DNA from: CADCWF01 sp903864575
GTDB lineage: Bacteria > Chloroflexota > Chloroflexia > Thermomicrobiales > UBA6265
Length of the DNA stretch: 9,099 nt
Reading direction: 5' to 3'
Assembly: GCA_040376155.1 (NCBI GenBank)
Contig: JBEIRG010000166.1
Location: forward strand, 1-9,099
The translations under genes and the position numbers were made by a program. Positions 5,260 to 9,099 of this stretch are shown here, piece after piece (the first letter of the stretch is position 1; the number at the start of each line of letters is the position of its first letter). Under the pieces are notes generated by a model. The model was not told the origin of the DNA, did not search any database, and worked only from the letters and a program-made list of their open reading frames with translations.

Positions 5260-7095
5260 TCAGCCCCGGAGCGCGCCGCTTGCTTCGATCGCTTCCATCT
5301 CCCGAACCACCCGGTCGAACTCTGCCACGCTGGCCCGGACCGGGTCCGGCGACGTGAGATCCACCCCGGCGGTGCGGAGGAGTTCAAGCGGGTAGTCCCT
5401 GCCGCCAGCGGAGATCAGGTTCAGGTAGCGTTCCTGCGCCGGAGCGCCCCCGTCTCGCATGGCGGCGGCGAGCGCGATGGCGGCGGAAAGGCCGGTCGCG
5501 TACTGGTAGACGTAGAACGCGCGATAGAAATGGGGAATGCGGCCCCAGGTGATCCGGACCGCGTCGTCGACTCCGACGCCCGGGTGGTGAGTGGCATACA
5601 ACTCGCCGAACAGGTCGTTCAGCAAGTCGAGGGTGAGCGGTTCACGGTCCTCGACGAGGGCGTGGGCGCGGTCCTCGAACTCGGCGAACATCGTCTGCCG
5701 AACGACAGTTGCGAACCAGGTATCGGCGAAGCGGTTCAGGAGACCGAAGCGGGCGATCGGGTCGTCCGCTGGCGCCCGCTCGATCAGCGACCAGTTGAGT
5801 AGGGTTTCGTTGACGGTGCTGGCGATTTCGGCGAGGAAGATCGGGTAGCCAGCCTCATGGTAGGCATTCGCCCGGTCAGAGTAGTACGAGTGCATCGAGT
5901 GGCCCGCCTCATGGGCGAGCGTGAAGACATCGCCGATCGATCCGTTCCAGTTCATCAACATGACGGGCGGGCCACCGAACGCGCCGGAGGAATAGGCGCC
6001 TGATCGCTTGCCCTTCGTCTCATAGACGTCGACCCAGCGGCTGATGAATCCGGCGCGGAGATCCTCGACGTAATGGGGCCCGAGCGCGCCAAGACCATCC
6101 AGCACCATGGCGACCGCCTCACGGTACTCGTAGTGGACCTCGGGTTCCGGAGACAGCGGCACGTACAGATCGTACATCTGGAGTTTGTCGACACCGATGA
6201 TGCGCCGCCGCAGGTCGAGGTACCGTGCGGAAACGGGCGCGGCGTCCCGGACCCCGGCAATGAGGTTCTCGTAGACAGCATCAGGAAGATTGTTGGAGAA
6301 GAGCGCGGCCGCACGCGCCGAGGGATAGTGCCGGACCTTCGCGTCGAAGACATCGGTGCGAACCGACGCTGTGTAGAGCGCCGCGAGGGTGTGATCGTGC
6401 GCGAGGTAAGGCGCCATGAAGGCGTCTTGCGCGGCCTTGCGGACGTCCCGATCGGTCGAACGCAGAAGAAGCATGTAGCGGCCCTTGGTCAGGGTCACGG
6501 GGTTGCCGCTCTCGTCGAGGACATCGCCATAGGTCATGTCTGCGTTGTCGAGCGCGGAGAAGATCTGCGATGGGCCGCGACCGACGTCCGCACCTTGCGC
6601 CAGGACCTCTTCCACCTCGATGGAACGCACATGAGGCCGGTTCCGGGCCAGGTCGTGGAGCATGTGGTGGTACGGAGCGAGCTCAGGCGAGGCGGCAAGT
6701 TCGTCGTAGCGTTCCTTGGGCAATCCGAGGAGTTCCGGGTCGAAAAAGGAGAGTTCCTCGGCTGCGTGCATGCCGAGCGAGACGGCACGCTCGTATCTCG
6801 CGAGACGCTCGCTGTCGGCCATGTCCTCATGGTGCCGCAGGGACGCAAAGACCTGGACGTGCTCCAGCGTCAGATTCAGCGTCATGATGTCGTCCAGCGC
6901 CCGACGAAGCGCGGATGGCGAGTCGCCGAGGTGGCCGCGATGGGCGGCGGCAACCGCGAGTTCCGCTTCGGCCTTGACGGCCGCGGCCTCCCATGCCTCG
7001 TTGGATGCGAAGTAGGGGGCGAGGTCCCAGGTGTCGTCAATGGCAAGGTCGGCGCGGGTCAATGGTTCGTTGCGGTTGAAGGCAGGTGTGGTCAT
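5260..7095 (-). CDS. pepF: Oligoendopeptidase F-type metallopeptidase, family M3B (611 aa)
   Basis: This is a zinc endopeptidase that cuts short peptides in the cytoplasm, usually in peptide recycling after protein breakdown. The zinc motif is H395-E396-A-G-H399 in FTLAHEAGHSMHSYYSD. The third ligand is E423 in IFLAEIASTVNE, 24 residues after H399 as expected for M3. The C-terminal substrate-binding part ITWGRIPHFYRAFYVYQYATGLSAA is typical of PepF. The helical N-terminal domain (TWDLAPYF near the start, then long amphipathic helices) and the length of 611 fit the family's usual 600 or so. ATG 7095 is chosen because the typical N-terminus begins there and GGAG lies 10 bases upstream; the frame is open to 7305, but that part overlaps the S41 gene antisense to sense codon use. 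No signal peptide is seen. It follows the S41 peptidase gene by 28 bases and is probably co-transcribed with it. Confidence 0.96.
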   Translation of the reverse strand: MTTPAFNRNEPLTRADLAIDDTWDLAPYFASNEAWEAAAVKAEAELAVAAAHRGHLGDSPSALRRALDDIMTLNLTLEHVQVFASLRHHEDMADSERLARYERAVSLGMHAAEELSFFDPELLGLPKERYDELAASPELAPYHHMLHDLARNRPHVRSIEVEEVLAQGADVGRGPSQIFSALDNADMTYGDVLDESGNPVTLTKGRYMLLLRSTDRDVRKAAQDAFMAPYLAHDHTLAALYTASVRTDVFDAKVRHYPSARAAALFSNNLPDAVYENLIAGVRDAAPVSARYLDLRRRIIGVDKLQMYDLYVPLSPEPEVHYEYREAVAMVLDGLGALGPHYVEDLRAGFISRWVDVYETKGKRSGAYSSGAFGGPPVMLMNWNGSIGDVFTLAHEAGHSMHSYYSDRANAYHEAGYPIFLAEIASTVNETLLNWSLIERAPADDPIARFGLLNRFADTWFATVVRQTMFAEFEDRAHALVEDREPLTLDLLNDLFGELYATHHPGVGVDDAVRITWGRIPHFYRAFYVYQYATGLSAAIALAAAMRDGGAPAQERYLNLISAGGRDYPLELLRTAGVDLTSPDPVRASVAEFDRVVREMEAIEASGALRG

Positions 7096-7123
7096 CGTCG
7101 GGTCGCTCCGTGACGATCTGGCG

Positions 7124-9097
7124 TTAATTGACAGGAGTGGCCGCCGGCGCGTCCCGGCTTGGGCCAATGGATTTGAGGGCTTCGATCGCCGCGTCGAGCA
7201 CGGCGTCGGGAGCTTCGGCGTCGTTGCGGAGTGTTTCGGCGGTGCTGGGCACGAGGACATCCGGCAGGACACCGACCCCTTCGAGGAAGACCTTGCCATC
7301 GGCATCCTCGAACCCGATCAGGGGAGCCCGGAAGTTGATGTCCTCCGGCATTTTCCAGGGAAAGACACCGCCCTCGACGCCCGCTGTCGGGCCGAGACCG
7401 ACCGCGATGGCGTTCGGACTTCGGGTGATGGCGGCGGCGAAAATCTCGCAGGCGCTGACGCAGTCGGGCCCGATCAGCACCGCGATCGGCTTGCGCCACT
7501 GCACCGGCGCGGGAAGCACCTGGTCAATCGCCGTTACCTGCGGCGCGCCGGTCTCGTCGATGTAGATCTGCTTCGCGAGGGTGAATGGTTCCTCGAAGAA
7601 GCTGCCTGCCATATAGAGCGGGATTCGGGTCAGGCCGCCGCCGTTATCGCGCAGATCGACGATGAGGCCGGAGACTTCGCTGCCCTTGAACTCGCGGATC
7701 GCCCACTCCCAGGCGTGGGTCATCAGGGTGAAGTCCTCACTGAAGGTGTTGACCTTGATGTAGCCGATGCCGCCGGGAAGAATCTCGGCGGTGACCGGCA
7801 TTTCGAACGTGCGGTCCTGCGGGCCGGCGCAGGGATCGATAATTGAGCCGATCTCCTTGGAGCCTTTCAGTGTCACCTGTTGTTCCTCGCCGCCGGGGTT
7901 GCGGTAGGTAACCTCCACCCGCTTGCCGAGTCCGGTGCGCGGCAGCAGCATCAAACGCTGCCGGAGGATTCCGTCCGCGTTGGAATCGCTGAACAGCGGC
8001 TCGACCGCGTCAAGCGCTTTCTGGGCCGGGACTCCCCCCCACGCGACGATTTCCGCTCCGGGCAGGATGCCGGACTTGGCCGCACTTCCGGTGCTCGCCA
8101 CGCAACGCACGACGATCGCGCGGTCGTCGGCCTGGCCAACCGAGAGACCGGTTGAGCCGCCGACACGTTCGATGATCAGATCTTCCGGAGGATCGGCCGA
8201 GACGTGGCCGTCGCCGATCTCCGCGGCGAAGGCGAACAGGGCTTCCTGGAAGGCGACGGCATCGTTGGCTTCCTCGGCGGCGACGATTGTCGGGCGATGT
8301 TCAGCCGCGAGGGCGTCCCAGTCGATGCCCTTGTACTCGGTGAACGGGTAGCGAAGGCTCAGTTCGTTGACGAGGGCGTCGAAGGCTTCCGCATAGCCGA
8401 GGCCGGTGAGGTCCTTCATCGCGACATCGCCCTCGATGATCGGCACCGAAACTTCGGCATCGCGAAGCCGGGCGAACGGCTCGGCATTGAGATCGACCAC
8501 GGTCCAGCCAGCCGGAAGCGGGCCTTCCAGGTCGTCGGCGGTAAAGAGCTTGCCATCTGGCCCGAACCCGGTCGGGAACTGCTGGGCGTCGTCTGGAGAC
8601 CACGTCACGATCTGGCCACCCGTCACCTCGTTGGTGCCCATCTCGACCTTGACGGAGGTGATGGCTGTCGGCCAGCCGGTCATCTCAAGGTCGCTCAGGA
8701 AGGGATCGCCGGCGATGTTGACCTGGAAATCCACGGTGTAGATCTGAATGCCTTCCGAGTTGCCAGGGAGTTCGATGGGGTTCCCCAACGGCTGGATCGG
8801 CAGGGGCAGGGTGAAGGTCGCTTTTTCGCGGAAGTCCCCTTCGAGGTTCGCGGTGCTTTGGACCGGCGAGGGCAGGGGCATCAGCAGGTCCCGCTCGACG
8901 AACGCAGTCAGGTCGGTCAGCATCACGAACGGCTCGCTGAAGGATCGGCCGATGTATGGTGAGGTGACAGTGACCTCGCCGGAGATGATGCGTACGCCGT
9001 CGGCATCGTCGGCTCGCGCGGTGAGCAGCGGCATGGGTATGGCTGCGAGCAGGATCGCAGCCGCGGCGAGCCAACGGTTGATGTGAGGGAAGAACAT
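7124..9097 (-). CDS. Secreted S41-family peptidase with PDZ domain (657 aa)
   Basis: The protein starts with a signal peptide (MFFPHINRWLAAAAILLAAI, cut after A29 in TARA-DD). A beta-rich N-terminal region of about 200 residues with no family I recognise follows. Next come a helical segment (about 230-295), a PDZ domain (about 315-385, STGLSV to the AWGGVPAQKAL strand) and an S41 core. Core marks are GYIKVNTF, IVDLRDNGGG (479-488), CVSACE with the likely nucleophile S548, and the closing VGVLPDVLVPS. The Lys that follows the Ser in CtpA/Prc-type enzymes (GKG motif) is not visible; the equivalent region reads TAGVEGGVF. H298 in GDGHVSADPP may serve as in tricorn-core or IRBP-like members. The role is probably cleavage of extracytoplasmic proteins. 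The start is two bases from the window edge, so no ribosome site can be seen and a longer N-terminus cannot be excluded. pepF follows. Confidence 0.88.
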   Translation of the reverse strand: MFFPHINRWLAAAAILLAAIPMPLLTARADDADGVRIISGEVTVTSPYIGRSFSEPFVMLTDLTAFVERDLLMPLPSPVQSTANLEGDFREKATFTLPLPIQPLGNPIELPGNSEGIQIYTVDFQVNIAGDPFLSDLEMTGWPTAITSVKVEMGTNEVTGGQIVTWSPDDAQQFPTGFGPDGKLFTADDLEGPLPAGWTVVDLNAEPFARLRDAEVSVPIIEGDVAMKDLTGLGYAEAFDALVNELSLRYPFTEYKGIDWDALAAEHRPTIVAAEEANDAVAFQEALFAFAAEIGDGHVSADPPEDLIIERVGGSTGLSVGQADDRAIVVRCVASTGSAAKSGILPGAEIVAWGGVPAQKALDAVEPLFSDSNADGILRQRLMLLPRTGLGKRVEVTYRNPGGEEQQVTLKGSKEIGSIIDPCAGPQDRTFEMPVTAEILPGGIGYIKVNTFSEDFTLMTHAWEWAIREFKGSEVSGLIVDLRDNGGGLTRIPLYMAGSFFEEPFTLAKQIYIDETGAPQVTAIDQVLPAPVQWRKPIAVLIGPDCVSACEIFAAAITRSPNAIAVGLGPTAGVEGGVFPWKMPEDINFRAPLIGFEDADGKVFLEGVGVLPDVLVPSTAETLRNDAEAPDAVLDAAIEALKSIGPSRDAPAATPVN

Positions 9098-9099
9098 GA

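Noticed and set aside
6073..7113. A 346-residue plus-strand open frame opposite pepF
   Set aside because: It is antisense to the conserved N-terminal half of PepF and its sequence is Arg/Val/Gly-rich without motifs; a codon-usage shadow in high-GC DNA.
8034..8040. A run of seven C (G7 on the coding strand) in the PDZ part of the S41 gene as a phase-variation site
   Set aside because: Seven bases is short for phase variation, the frame is intact, and Trp-Gly-Gly codons explain the run.

Overview
The window is a GC-rich bacterial chromosomal segment with housekeeping and hypothetical genes and no sign of phage, plasmid, insertion sequence or CRISPR. The gene set (T-box controlled aminoacyl-tRNA synthetase, enolase, M3-family oligoendopeptidase F, secreted S41 peptidase, small secreted pentapeptide-repeat protein) and the high-GC coding style would suit Chloroflexota, perhaps Thermomicrobia. 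That assignment is an inference from protein style and was not tested by a search.

Layout from left to right. (1) Positions 1-47, minus strand, hold the first codons of a gene that leaves the window. It is preceded by a T-box leader (about 96-335, minus) whose putative specifier codon is UUC (Phe), so the gene is most likely pheS. A TATACT -10 box at 358-363 probably drives it. (2) Divergently, 474-2723 on the plus strand is a tight three-gene operon: a B12-binding-domain radical SAM protein (474-1805) and two small multi-spanning membrane proteins (1810-2235 and 2232-2723), the last two overlapping as ATGA. (3) Enolase (2800-4083, plus) has its own TATACT promoter. (4) Two strong hairpins (4100-4123 and 4146-4169) lie between enolase and convergent minus-strand genes. 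(5) On the minus strand, 4978-4529 encodes a small secreted protein of unknown family. In the same frame, after a single TGA, comes a pentapeptide-repeat segment (4528-4196) with no good start of its own. (6) On the minus strand, a secreted S41 peptidase (9097-7124) is followed after 28 bases by cytoplasmic oligoendopeptidase F (7095-5260), a likely two-gene protein/peptide-degrading operon.

The points most worth a second look are the Phe T-box without an obvious U-run (it may act on translation), the uncharacterised radical SAM/membrane protein operon, and the secreted protein whose pentapeptide-repeat tail is cut off by one in-frame TGA. I did not find a clearly new defence or mobile system here.
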